Assembly (NCBI GenBank): GCA_050943135.1
Contig: JBMNOP010000006.1
Location: 131,172 to 195,171, forward strand
DNA from: RUG695 sp050943135
GTDB lineage: Bacteria; Planctomycetota; Planctomycetia; Pirellulales; Thermoguttaceae
Direction of reading: 5' to 3'
DNA length: 64,000 nt
A program made the position numbers and the translations under genes. Below the pieces are notes generated by a model that saw only the letters and a list, made by a program, of their open reading frames with translations, did no database searches and was not told the DNA's origin. Shown piece after piece: positions 1 through 9,699 of this stretch; the stretch's first letter is position 1; every line of letters begins with the position of its first letter.

Positions 1-2
1 AT

Positions 3-539
3 TCGTGGGCGGCACTGATGACGCCGGTCGCCTCCGACCCGGATCAGTCATACACCGAGTTCACCTTCCCCGGGAACCGACGGATCGTCGATAACGGCAC
101 CCCGCGCGCCGGAGTGGCAATGAAGGTCGATGTGATGGTCTTCCGCGGGCGCGACGCCTACGACGAATACGATTGGCTTGTCGGGGTACTGCCTACCGCC
201 ATCGACGGAACCGGTTATCTGGGCGGTTTGATCGACATTGCCAGCGACGAGCCGACCGAGTTTGAGAAATCCCTCGACTCGAGCACACACATTCTGTTGA
301 TCGGGCCAAGCGATCGGTCGGCGTCGAACATCGAAGCCCCTGTCTTCTCGGCGTGGTACAAGATCGCCGGATATAACCGGACAGGGAACACCTTCTCCCT
401 GACGCTCAGCGGGACTTCCACTCCGGCCTGCTGGCTACAAGGGAACACGTACGACCGGTCGGCCGACGTACGCGCCGTGCTGTTCCGGAACCTGCGTGGG
501 ATCTTTACGCGGACAATCCCGATTTCCGAATCGGAATGA
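3..539 (+). CDS. C-terminal part of an uncharacterised protein (5' end outside the window)
   Basis: The reading frame is open from the first complete codon of the window (SWAAL before the first Met at 18), so the gene starts upstream; 178 residues are visible. I recognise no catalytic motif. The sequence is mildly acidic and beta-rich looking (for example MKVDVMVFRGRDAYDEYDW), without membrane segments. Its TGA overlaps an ATG at 536, and the next gene has a strong ribosome site 35 nt downstream, so the two are probably co-transcribed. Because the neighbour has a GspK/PilX-like N-terminus, this could be the C-terminal half of a prepilin-like (PulJ/PilV-type) protein. That is inference from position only. 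Confidence 0.6.
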   Translation, partial: SWAALMTPVASDPDQSYTEFTFPGNRRIVDNGTPRAGVAMKVDVMVFRGRDAYDEYDWLVGVLPTAIDGTGYLGGLIDIASDEPTEFEKSLDSSTHILLIGPSDRSASNIEAPVFSAWYKIAGYNRTGNTFSLTLSGTSTPACWLQGNTYDRSADVRAVLFRNLRGIFTRTIPISESE

Positions 540-583
540 GCCCTGTTGCGAGATTGCCATACTTGAAGAATAAGGAGGAAGCG

Positions 584-3500
584 ATGAAATACGTTTTGCC
601 GAACAAGGAACGCGGGGTCGTGATGATCCTGATCCTCGTCTTCCTGACCATGTTCGCCATGATGATTGCGGCGTTCCTGTTTATGACCTCGAGTATGTCG
701 GACTCGGCTGCCAACGCGTTGGCTCTTCAACAAAAGGGAGAAACCACCGCCGCGCGGAGCGACACCGACATCGACACAGCAATCCGCACGCTCCTGATCG
801 GAACGAACAACGAAGCGTCGCCGATCGGACCGTTCGGAATTCTTGAAAATCTCTACGGCGACCAAACGACGCTCGAGGGGTACGACTTCTTTGCCGCACA
901 CACTTTTAACCTTTACGGGGAGTACGATGGCGCCGTCCCGACCCGAGCAATCCTCGAAATCAATATCGACGATCAAGCCGACAACTTCCTCACGAAGTTC
1001 CTGGACGTCTACGCAGGGCGTATCGATTATCTGCAAAAGAATCCTTCCGGCAACGACGAACGAGACAGAGTGCTTCTCGACCGTCTCCTCATGGCACATG
1101 CCGAGCTGGAGGGACTCGAGACTGCCGATCTGCGTGCACTGATCGGCAACCGCTTCCTCGAGAGTGGTTCGACCATCAGTTTCGGTTCGTTGCAGTGGGT
1201 CGATCATCCCGGCTATGACGGCGACGTGTACGTCCAAACCTACCTCCGAAAGTGCCGCGACTTCAACGAATATCTCAGCGGCACCTCCGCCCGAATCATC
1301 AAGAAGTCGTTCAATGCCACCGGCGAGTTTCTTACGGTCGAAATCGCGCTTTCGGAAGAGTTGAAGAAATTCCTCACGGTCTGGCCGAGCGACGCTTCGA
1401 CGGGGGCCTGGCCGATCAACGACATCGCGGCAAACTTTGCGCTTACCGCCAACATCCGTTTCAATCCCCTTCCCTTCGGCGGAACCGGGGCAGGCGGTTT
1501 TGCACCCGACTCTTCCCTCGACGGCCAGATGACATCGGCCACCGCCGGCACCGCCTTCTTCCCGGATGAAGATGCGGACGGGGAAAGCGCCGCTCCCCCG
1601 ATCCGCCTTCCGTTCGCCCTTTGGGCAAACGCGGCGGCACCCGACATCACCCCGTATGTCGATCTCGATGGCAACACCGATTTTCAGACATACTGGCGTC
1701 ATCTTGCCGACAACGAGTTCCGTGTTTACACGCCCCGCTCGAAAGAGGCAATCTTTCCGAATTTTACCAACACCTGGAACCATGCCGCCGACGCCAAGGT
1801 CACGCCGCACCATCCGATTCGTATGAATCCCGGCCACACGGCTGTCGATGAGCGAAACCTCTTCCTGGGCGGACTGTCGGTCGGCAGCGACGAGAAAACA
1901 ACGGTAACGCCCTCGTTTCTCCGTCCCAAAATTCTGACGGCCCTCAAAACACTCCTTGACGCGTCCCACGGGGAGAGCCAAGCGCCCGCATCCCCGGCCC
2001 TTCTGCGGAAGGTCGTCCCCCGTCCGCTCCGCATCGATCACTGGAACTGGAGCGGCGGGAACGACAATCTCCTTGCCAATCCCTACGGGAGGATGACCGA
2101 TGACCCCGAAACGTTCAAGACAATGGTTCTCGAAGAACTCGACGCGCTCATTGCCGGAAGCGGCGAGAACCTGTGGGATGTCGACAACGACAACGACGGA
2201 ATCAGAGACGGAATCTGGATCCCCTCCGGACTTCCGATCCGTGTCGATGAAAACGGCACCCCCTATGCCACGATGTTTTCGTTTACCGTCCTTGACCTGG
2301 ACGGACGGGTCAACGTGAATACTGCCGGGAACTGGGACCAGCTTCCACATTGGCACGTTGACTGTTATTCCGAGTTGGCAATTCTGGCGGCTGCCGAGAC
2401 CACCAGTGATACGTACAGCCCCTGGCATCCCTCAAATTCTTCCAGTCCTTGCCCCTTACCCGCCGAGACCGCCAGTGACCCGAACAGCCCCTGGTATTCC
2501 TTCGAAAGTCTGACAGCGGGTATCGGCTGGTACAACGATGCTGACGACGATATCACCGACACCGCAACCGATTTCAAATCCGGTCGCGGAACCGGTCGCG
2601 GCCCGGCAGGCATCGAGTTGACCGCCGCCTTCCAGGCGATGGAATTCTTGCCCTGGCCCAGTCTGTCGGCGCAGCGTATCCTGGCCACCCGTTACCGTTC
2701 GTCTGAATTCGGTGTTCTGAACGCGACAAAAACCGTCCCCGAAGATACCGATCCCGCCCTCTTCGACGGCTTGGAAAGAAACTGGACTCACGTTTTGCAA
2801 CGGGGACAATTAAGCCAGCCTTCGGCCTATTACGCCGAGCCCAACACACCGGCACGTACCGACCCCGGCCAATGGGTGTCGAACAACAGCGACGACCATC
2901 GGCGCTTCTACCTGTATACCGATGCGGTCTATAGGGGAGATAAAAACGGCGTGCTCGCCGATCCGAATCTCTTCCTCTTCCCGTGGCGCGGAAAAACGCG
3001 CATCTTCGATTACGGTACCGCGCCCGGTTCCGTCCATTATCCGAAGAAATATTCTTTGTATCCGACCTTCGATTTCTGCGACACCGCGTTTCGCAGTTAC
3101 GACCCGCTCGGAGGGGACCTCTTCACCTACATGCCGCGTTACAGCGAGAATCCGTACCTGGTGAATCCGTTCGGCTCGACACACGCAGACGCGACGTTCA
3201 CCGCCGAGATGCTCGAAACCCTTCTGCGTCCGTTCGACTACGATCGCAAGAGCCTCAATCCCGAATTGCCCAGAGCGCTGCTCCTCGGGGCGTCAACGAT
3301 TTCGGAGCAGCTCGAACACCCCGAGAGAGAAAGATATCGTTCTCTCCGTCAAGAGATTACGACCGTCTCGAGCGATATCCCCGTACCCGCCTCGGCGCTG
3401 CAGGTCGGCACGGCCGAGGTGCGCGACGGCGTCTACGGGATCCGCGAGCTCCTTCGCCGCGCCGTATTGCTTGAAATCTATAAGGCAAACCGTGAATCGA

Positions 3501-6500
3501 CATTCGACGGCGATTACGTCAATCGGAAAAAGCAGCAGTTCGTAAACGATCTGGGGATTCCTCTGGAAAGCAACGAGGGAAAAGAGCGATTCCGCACCTA
3601 TCTGCGCGGACAAGTCGAAAACGACATTTCCGACTATAAGAACAAAGCACTCGACAAGATCACCGACCAGCTCTTTGCGCTCTTGCCGCAAGATATCCGC
3701 GAGGGGCGTCGTCTCGACCTGAACGCTCTTTCGCGCAAAGCCTGTTGGATCGACTCGGTCTACGAAGACCAGGGGGACGGCACCTATGTGAGAACCCTTC
3801 CGACCGGAGATGTAACGCCGGCCGACAAAGAGGAGTTCGAGTACTACCACCTCCGCGGACTTGTCGAACGGATGAAGTTTGCCCGCGGACTCTACCTTCT
3901 CCTGATGACACTGACCTATGAAGAACGAAACGCCGCGACGGTCGGTTATTTCTACGACGGTGACCCCGATTCGGTTTTAGCCCAAGATAAGTACAAGGAT
4001 TACCTTGAAGGATGCGATAAAGGGTTTATCGATTCGATCAAAGCCGGTTCCGAATCCGATTCGACCTCCGAGACGGTCGACGAAAAGAAAGCGCGCCTTG
4101 CCGAGGAATTGATCGCCAGCCGGATTGCCCAGTATTGCATCAACCTGGTCGATTTCTCGGACCCCGATGCGACGATCACCCCCTTCTTCTACGACCCGAA
4201 CCCCTTCGACGGCTGGTGGTCTTACCGCGACACCGAGGCCGACTGGATCCACGGAGATTTTTTTGCAGGCGACGAAACCACCCCCCCCCGGGGAAACGAT
4301 AACCTCTCCTTTGTCCTCCATACGCCGATGACCGACGCCAACGATCCCGAGCTCGATTTCTATGAAGCCCTGATCCCCGCCCGGGGTGAGGACGGAAGTT
4401 ATTCGAGATCGTTCTTCTCGACCCCCGACGCGACCGTCACCGAACACTCCCGCGGCTATGTCAACGACAGTTTGCCGGTCAGTTTTATTGATGCCACCGT
4501 CTCTTACTCGCAGGCGCTCGTGGCATGGCTCAACGGCCAGTCGCTCACCCATCCCGGTATCGGCCAAGATGATTTCGGGTTCCGAATTGTCTGGGGGATG
4601 GAACGCCCCGACCTTCTCCTGACCGAAACACTGAACTTCCACGATTTGGGAATCGCCGACACCTCGGTCGATCCCACGGGGAAAACGGTCTACAACGGAG
4701 AAGACGACGATTTCGACCAGGTTCGTCGGCCGCTCGGTTCCACCTACCTTGAACTCTACTGTGCCGCCAACCCGAACATCCCGCAGTCGCCCGAGCTCTA
4801 CCGGTACGACCAAGATCGCGAACTCTGGAAACTGCAACTCTCAAAGATGACCCCTCGCCAGAAGTCCGACTCCCCCTATCCCGGATTGGAGTTCCCGATC
4901 TGGCGTGTGGCGATTACCGCCTCGGTCGACCCGCGTGGCAACGAAGAAAAAGAGAAGGAGTTTACCGACACCTTCCCTTCGGGCGAGGAAAACCTTACCG
5001 TCTCGTACAAGCGGACGATTCGCAAGACGAAGAACAGCGCCGTCGAACGACTCCTCGGCGAGAAAGCCGATCCGCGTACGTTCAGTTTCCGAACCCGCCA
5101 ATTCTGTGACCTGACGATCAGCTCTTCCGGCGAAAAATCGCTCGACACCAAGCTCGATTCGCGGTGGCGCGGCTATGATTATTCGGTGGCAAGTATCCTC
5201 GGACCGTGTGGCGAACCGGCAAGCGACGGTTCGGTCAATCTGGTCGACGAGGTGGAAATCGATCGGATCGTCTGGTTCGGCTGGCCGACAAAACCGGGCG
5301 GCTCGACCTTCGACGTCATCAACAATTTCCCCGACGCCTCGCATATCTTCAGTCGGGTTAAGGAAACACAAGGTGACGAGCTGACCACCTCCATCTTCCC
5401 GAACCAATACCTGGTGGTCGCCCCCGCCGAAAAGCGGCCGATCGGTTCCGCCTACAAGAACGAGACCTATTTCGGGATCCCCTCATCGCATAAAATCGTG
5501 ATGACAAACCTTCGCGCATCAAACAGCGGCAAATGGACAAACAGCGATTACATCCTCGCGGGGAGCTATTACGGTCTTGATATCAACTCCGACGACAAAT
5601 TCGAGGTCAACAAGCGGGGCCTGAACATTTCCGAACCGCTCTGGACCGAGGTGACCGATCCGTATCCGGACACGATCCCGACGAAGGATATCACCTACGA
5701 GAACGAAACGATCACCGTCACCGACAACGATAGGCGAAACACCGTTCCGGATGCCCCGTTCGATCTTCCGGCCAGCGACCGCAGGAACGACCGTTATCCG
5801 ATCGCCGCCGACCATCTTTTCGGTCTGGGAACGATGCCGGGGATTCGCACGGCATTCGTGCAGCGTGTGGCCGACCCGAACCGTCCGTACCATCCGTTTG
5901 CCAATCCGTATCTTTCGGTGGACTGGAACATGATGGACCTGACCGTCTTTAACGGTGAGGCGAACGGCAGCGGCGACTCGCAGACCGACGACCCCTTCTA
6001 CACGGCGGAAGATGCCAATGAGAATGAAATCGACCAAGAGAACCATATTCTTGTTTCGAACTCGGTCTTCTGTTCCGACGACAACACCGCCATCGAGTTC
6101 GATACCGATACCGTCAACACCGAAAGCATCTTCTCGTCGCGCAGCTGGCTCGATCCCGAACAGAAAGGTTTTCTCCCCGAAGGCCTGAGCAAGGAACACC
6201 GTCCGAACCCGTGGGCACGTTCGCTCGATAAAGAGGGTCTGCAAAACGAAACGGCGGGCCTGAGGAAAGTCAAGTCGATCGGCAATATGTACGACGACCT
6301 GACCGATCTTTACGCCGGACTTCCCAATAATGACACTCAGGAAAATGTCGTGAAGATCTTCCCAAGGCACACGCTCGGCGCGTACAACCATTCGGAGAAC
6401 CGTGTTACCGAACTCGAGTCGCAATTTGAAGGCGCGCGAAATGCCGAATACCTGCGCAAGCTCTATTACGGCGCCCCGGCACGAAGCGGTTCGAACGAGC

Positions 6501-7657
6501 TTTTCCACCCGTTCGAATATCTGGCCTGGAACGATGCACCGATGAGTTCCCCGGCCGAGCTCCTTTTGGTTCCTGCCTCGACCCCGGGTCGATTCGGACT
6601 GGAATTCATTCGAAACGTCAAAGATGCGGAAGACGGAGACGGACTGACCCTCGCGACCCTCTGCACCGACGGGAAAGAAGATGCGGACTACGGCAGATTG
6701 GGCCGTTCGCTCGGCTCGGGCGACGGAAGCGACAGAAACCTCTATGGTTGGAAGATCTCCGACGTTTTTACCGGTCCCTACCTGAACTTCCACCACACGT
6801 CGAAAGTGAAGGGGGAGTCGCTCAACCTCGCGACCCTTTTCGACTTCGTGACGATTCCTTCCCTCTACATGGGAACGCAGATTTTCAGCGGGTACGACGA
6901 AAACGATGATCCGATCTACACACCGACGTTGCGCGAACCGGGCAAAATCAACCTCAACACCATGAAGGGGTCGGGGTGGGCAGGAATTCTGGGGAAGGCG
7001 TCGGATCACCGGGCCACATATGATTACCGGACCAAATACGAAGACTTCGACAAAACGCGAAAAACGACGTTCCGTCCGGGACTGTCGGCATCGCTCAGGC
7101 CCGAACTTGCCGTCAAGGCCGATTCCGACGAAAGCGACGGCGAGGCCTTAACACGAGCTCCCGGCGACGTGACCCTCTTGCGGGCCGATTCGGGAAAGCC
7201 GCTCCTCGATCAGAACAAGAAGCGCAACAACATGGTCTCCGCGACCGAAGAACTCCGGAAACTCGCCGGGATCACCACCAATCGGTCCAACGTCTTTGCG
7301 GTTTGGATAACGGTCGGATACTTCGAGGTTCAGCGGGCACGACCGGGTGTCAATATGCCCCTGCTCGATCCCGACGGGAACAGCCTGCAAGGGAACGATC
7401 CGACAACCGGTCTGCCGCTCGTCAATGCCGACGGCTTCCTTTCGATGCCGGTCGGCTATAAATATTACGGCTACTACAACGCCATTTACCCCGACGGGTA
7501 CACCTACGGAAAAGAGCTCGGTTCGGGGGGGATCGATACCGAAGGGGTCAATCGTCCGCGGGCCTTCTATCTGATCGATCGTTCGATTCCGGTCGATTTC
7601 CGTCGCGGACGTTCTTGGAACTGGGACAACACGATCCTTCTGCAGCGGAAGTTGTAG
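584..7657 (+). CDS. Giant GspK/PilX-like secretion or pilus-associated protein (2357 aa)
   Basis: I chose ATG 584 over the upstream in-frame ATG 536 because AAGGAGG at 572-578 sits 5 nt before it and because it places a type IV pilin-like N-terminus at the start: a short basic leader (NKERG) followed by a hydrophobic helix (VVMILILVFLTMFAMMIAAF, about residues 11-35). Residues after this are polar and predicted extracytoplasmic. Two motifs typical of GspK-like planctomycete proteins are visible: DLDGRVNVNTAGN (about residue 570) and EPGKINLNT (about 2115). Normal GspK is roughly 300-350 residues, so this is about seven times longer. Probable role: a minor pseudopilin-like component or surface protein using the type II secretion/type IV pilus machinery. 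The fold of the 2300-residue body is unknown to me. Confidence 0.75.
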   Translation: MKYVLPNKERGVVMILILVFLTMFAMMIAAFLFMTSSMSDSAANALALQQKGETTAARSDTDIDTAIRTLLIGTNNEASPIGPFGILENLYGDQTTLEGYDFFAAHTFNLYGEYDGAVPTRAILEINIDDQADNFLTKFLDVYAGRIDYLQKNPSGNDERDRVLLDRLLMAHAELEGLETADLRALIGNRFLESGSTISFGSLQWVDHPGYDGDVYVQTYLRKCRDFNEYLSGTSARIIKKSFNATGEFLTVEIALSEELKKFLTVWPSDASTGAWPINDIAANFALTANIRFNPLPFGGTGAGGFAPDSSLDGQMTSATAGTAFFPDEDADGESAAPPIRLPFALWANAAAPDITPYVDLDGNTDFQTYWRHLADNEFRVYTPRSKEAIFPNFTNTWNHAADAKVTPHHPIRMNPGHTAVDERNLFLGGLSVGSDEKTTVTPSFLRPKILTALKTLLDASHGESQAPASPALLRKVVPRPLRIDHWNWSGGNDNLLANPYGRMTDDPETFKTMVLEELDALIAGSGENLWDVDNDNDGIRDGIWIPSGLPIRVDENGTPYATMFSFTVLDLDGRVNVNTAGNWDQLPHWHVDCYSELAILAAAETTSDTYSPWHPSNSSSPCPLPAETASDPNSPWYSFESLTAGIGWYNDADDDITDTATDFKSGRGTGRGPAGIELTAAFQAMEFLPWPSLSAQRILATRYRSSEFGVLNATKTVPEDTDPALFDGLERNWTHVLQRGQLSQPSAYYAEPNTPARTDPGQWVSNNSDDHRRFYLYTDAVYRGDKNGVLADPNLFLFPWRGKTRIFDYGTAPGSVHYPKKYSLYPTFDFCDTAFRSYDPLGGDLFTYMPRYSENPYLVNPFGSTHADATFTAEMLETLLRPFDYDRKSLNPELPRALLLGASTISEQLEHPERERYRSLRQEITTVSSDIPVPASALQVGTAEVRDGVYGIRELLRRAVLLEIYKANRESTFDGDYVNRKKQQFVNDLGIPLESNEGKERFRTYLRGQVENDISDYKNKALDKITDQLFALLPQDIREGRRLDLNALSRKACWIDSVYEDQGDGTYVRTLPTGDVTPADKEEFEYYHLRGLVERMKFARGLYLLLMTLTYEERNAATVGYFYDGDPDSVLAQDKYKDYLEGCDKGFIDSIKAGSESDSTSETVDEKKARLAEELIASRIAQYCINLVDFSDPDATITPFFYDPNPFDGWWSYRDTEADWIHGDFFAGDETTPPRGNDNLSFVLHTPMTDANDPELDFYEALIPARGEDGSYSRSFFSTPDATVTEHSRGYVNDSLPVSFIDATVSYSQALVAWLNGQSLTHPGIGQDDFGFRIVWGMERPDLLLTETLNFHDLGIADTSVDPTGKTVYNGEDDDFDQVRRPLGSTYLELYCAANPNIPQSPELYRYDQDRELWKLQLSKMTPRQKSDSPYPGLEFPIWRVAITASVDPRGNEEKEKEFTDTFPSGEENLTVSYKRTIRKTKNSAVERLLGEKADPRTFSFRTRQFCDLTISSSGEKSLDTKLDSRWRGYDYSVASILGPCGEPASDGSVNLVDEVEIDRIVWFGWPTKPGGSTFDVINNFPDASHIFSRVKETQGDELTTSIFPNQYLVVAPAEKRPIGSAYKNETYFGIPSSHKIVMTNLRASNSGKWTNSDYILAGSYYGLDINSDDKFEVNKRGLNISEPLWTEVTDPYPDTIPTKDITYENETITVTDNDRRNTVPDAPFDLPASDRRNDRYPIAADHLFGLGTMPGIRTAFVQRVADPNRPYHPFANPYLSVDWNMMDLTVFNGEANGSGDSQTDDPFYTAEDANENEIDQENHILVSNSVFCSDDNTAIEFDTDTVNTESIFSSRSWLDPEQKGFLPEGLSKEHRPNPWARSLDKEGLQNETAGLRKVKSIGNMYDDLTDLYAGLPNNDTQENVVKIFPRHTLGAYNHSENRVTELESQFEGARNAEYLRKLYYGAPARSGSNELFHPFEYLAWNDAPMSSPAELLLVPASTPGRFGLEFIRNVKDAEDGDGLTLATLCTDGKEDADYGRLGRSLGSGDGSDRNLYGWKISDVFTGPYLNFHHTSKVKGESLNLATLFDFVTIPSLYMGTQIFSGYDENDDPIYTPTLREPGKINLNTMKGSGWAGILGKASDHRATYDYRTKYEDFDKTRKTTFRPGLSASLRPELAVKADSDESDGEALTRAPGDVTLLRADSGKPLLDQNKKRNNMVSATEELRKLAGITTNRSNVFAVWITVGYFEVQRARPGVNMPLLDPDGNSLQGNDPTTGLPLVNADGFLSMPVGYKYYGYYNAIYPDGYTYGKELGSGGIDTEGVNRPRAFYLIDRSIPVDFRRGRSWNWDNTILLQRKL

Positions 7658-7734
7658 TCGTTACGATCCGAAGGCGCCGGAGGCCGACAGATCGATTTTA
7701 TTCCTCCTCGGGTATGTTTTATCAGCGCGTGGTT

Positions 7735-7740
7735 TATAAT
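7735..7740 (+). promoter_or_regulatory. Likely -10 box for the histidine kinase gene
   Basis: A perfect TATAAT lies 86 nt before the kinase start. The region around -35 has no good TTGACA match. If transcription starts about 7 nt downstream, the in-frame ATG at 7739 cannot be used, which supports the start at 7826. Confidence 0.45.
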
Positions 7741-7825
7741 GTATAAGGGGCGTGCTGCGGCCGGAGGTGCCGGCGCGGTGCTTTCCTTTGTTTTTTATCG
7801 GCTCGTTACGGGCCGTCCGAAAGTC

Positions 7826-9658
7826 ATGAATCAGGAAAAAACTTCCGAAAAGAACACAGGTCCCCGATTTGGATCGAGTCTGGAACTGAAGACTCTCTTC
7901 TTCTTTGGGGTCGCGCTGGCGGCGGTTCTCATCATCAGTTTTCTCCTCTACTACAAACTGACCGTCCGCCAACTTGACTCTCAGAACCCGCTGACAGGCA
8001 AACTCCTCGCCGAACGGGAATTTATCCTCTGGCATTTCGACGCGGTTCTGCGTCAGTCGGCACGCGGCACCCATCAGGAGGTGCAGCCCGATACCGAAGA
8101 TTACAGGACAAGCGATTTCATTGAAAATATGAAGTACCAAAGCGAGACGCTCGGCGGTTCCCCTCCCTCGAAAACCGACTCACGCGGGACAAGCTACCTG
8201 ATCCGGACGATGGGGCCGCGGAAAACGCCCGACGAGCGACTCGACGACTTCGAAAAAGAACTGATTGCCCGGCTGACCCACGCAACCGACGACTCGAGCC
8301 CGACCTCTCGCACCGACGACGAGGGGAACTACATCTACTACCAGCCCCTTCGGATCGAAACCACGTGTCTGAACTGCCATCCGCAAGATGATCACAGTTC
8401 GTCGCTCGGGCTCGGGACCTTGCAAGGGATTATCCGGATCAATCTTTCCGATCCCCCTGCGGGGAAAGAGCTGACCCGTTTCTGGGCAATGCTCATAACC
8501 GCAGCAATCATCACCACGTTCGTGGGACTCGTCTCCTTCTACACGCTGATCCGTCTGATCATCATCAAGCCGCTCCGTTCGTTGCGCGAGGTGAGCGAGG
8601 CGATTTCCCACGGCGACATCACCAAACGCGCCGAATTAGAAACGGGAGATGAATTCGAGGCGCTCGGCACGGCATTTAACCGAATGATGCAACACCTGGT
8701 CTCGACCCAGGAAAAACTCCGTGAAGCGAATGCCGAGTTGCGTGAAAAAGTCGATGAACTTGCCAAACAGAGTCTCAAGCTCTTCGAAACGAACAAGCTC
8801 AAAAGCGACTTTATGGCGACGATGAGCCACGAGCTTCGCACACCGCTCAACAGCATTCTGGGGTTCAGCGCGGTTCTCGGTTCGATCGACACGCTCAGCG
8901 ACAAGCAGCGCCGGTACGTCGGAAACATCAACCATTCCGGACAGACCCTTCTGAACATGATCAACGACATTCTCGATATGGCACGGCTCGAAGCCGGGCG
9001 GCTCGAAGCCTCACCGACGCAGTTCCATATCGAAGCGATCGTCGACGCGCAAATCGACATGGCGCACCCGTTGGTCGAAAAAAAGAATCTCAGCCTTGTC
9101 TGTAACATCGAACCGAAACTGCCGCAAATGTTTCAGGACGCCAACAGGATCGGGCGGATTCTGAACAACCTTCTTTCGAACGCGATCAAATTCACTCCGG
9201 AAGGGGGAAAGATCACCGTCGATGTCCGGCGGAAAACGGGTGTGATCGACAGGGCCGGCCCGGACCCCGGGCAGGATACCGGCGAAATCCCCGTCTTGGA
9301 CCTCCGGGAACCGAAACCGCTCCTTGAAATACAGGTCAGCGATTCCGGGGTCGGGATCCCGCCGGAGGACCGGCAGGTCATCTTCGAGAAGTTCCGGCAA
9401 TCAAACGGAGGAAGCGCAGCCGGCGGAGCGATGACACGCGAATATTCCGGCAGCGGACTCGGCCTCTCGATTGTGAAAGAGCTCTGCCGCCTGCTCGGAG
9501 GAGATGTAACCGTCGATAGTCGGCTCGGATTCGGAAGTGTTTTTACCGTACTCATCCCCTGGGAATTTCGGGCACCCGATGTGCAGCAATCCCCCATCTT
9601 GTCGGATATCCGCGAATTCGGGAAGTCCCGTGCGGGGGAATGGAAACAGGAAATCTAA
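7826..9658 (+). CDS. Membrane sensor histidine kinase with Tll0287-like (DUF3365) CxxCH sensor domain
   Basis: A 610-residue kinase. TM1 is at about residues 21-45 and TM2 at about 220-250. The periplasmic part between them carries CLNCH (about 182-186), a c-type heme attachment motif in the position expected for the Tll0287-like/DUF3365 sensor. A HAMP linker follows TM2, then a coiled coil, the HisKA box with phospho-acceptor His (MSHELRTPLNSILGF, about 333), the N box (NNLLSNAIKFTP, about 447), the DSGVGIP and FEKF boxes, and GSGLGLSIVKEL (about 542). It autophosphorylates and should signal redox or gas state to a response regulator, but no regulator gene is adjacent. I chose ATG 7826 because the -10 box lies on top of the upstream ATG. 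Heme binding is inferred from the motif only. Confidence 0.9.
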   Translation: MNQEKTSEKNTGPRFGSSLELKTLFFFGVALAAVLIISFLLYYKLTVRQLDSQNPLTGKLLAEREFILWHFDAVLRQSARGTHQEVQPDTEDYRTSDFIENMKYQSETLGGSPPSKTDSRGTSYLIRTMGPRKTPDERLDDFEKELIARLTHATDDSSPTSRTDDEGNYIYYQPLRIETTCLNCHPQDDHSSSLGLGTLQGIIRINLSDPPAGKELTRFWAMLITAAIITTFVGLVSFYTLIRLIIIKPLRSLREVSEAISHGDITKRAELETGDEFEALGTAFNRMMQHLVSTQEKLREANAELREKVDELAKQSLKLFETNKLKSDFMATMSHELRTPLNSILGFSAVLGSIDTLSDKQRRYVGNINHSGQTLLNMINDILDMARLEAGRLEASPTQFHIEAIVDAQIDMAHPLVEKKNLSLVCNIEPKLPQMFQDANRIGRILNNLLSNAIKFTPEGGKITVDVRRKTGVIDRAGPDPGQDTGEIPVLDLREPKPLLEIQVSDSGVGIPPEDRQVIFEKFRQSNGGSAAGGAMTREYSGSGLGLSIVKELCRLLGGDVTVDSRLGFGSVFTVLIPWEFRAPDVQQSPILSDIREFGKSRAGEWKQEI

Positions 9659-9699
9659 CCGAGACGAGCGCGCGCCGTCCGCTCCACGATCGAAACAAG

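Noticed and set aside
215..2428. 737-codon open frame on the minus strand
   Set aside because: Lies wholly opposite the GspK-like gene, has no ribosome site, signal or domain; long antisense frames are a by-product of the codon bias here.
5519..7009. 496-codon minus-strand frame
   Set aside because: Antisense shadow of the same large gene, Arg/Val-rich without motifs.
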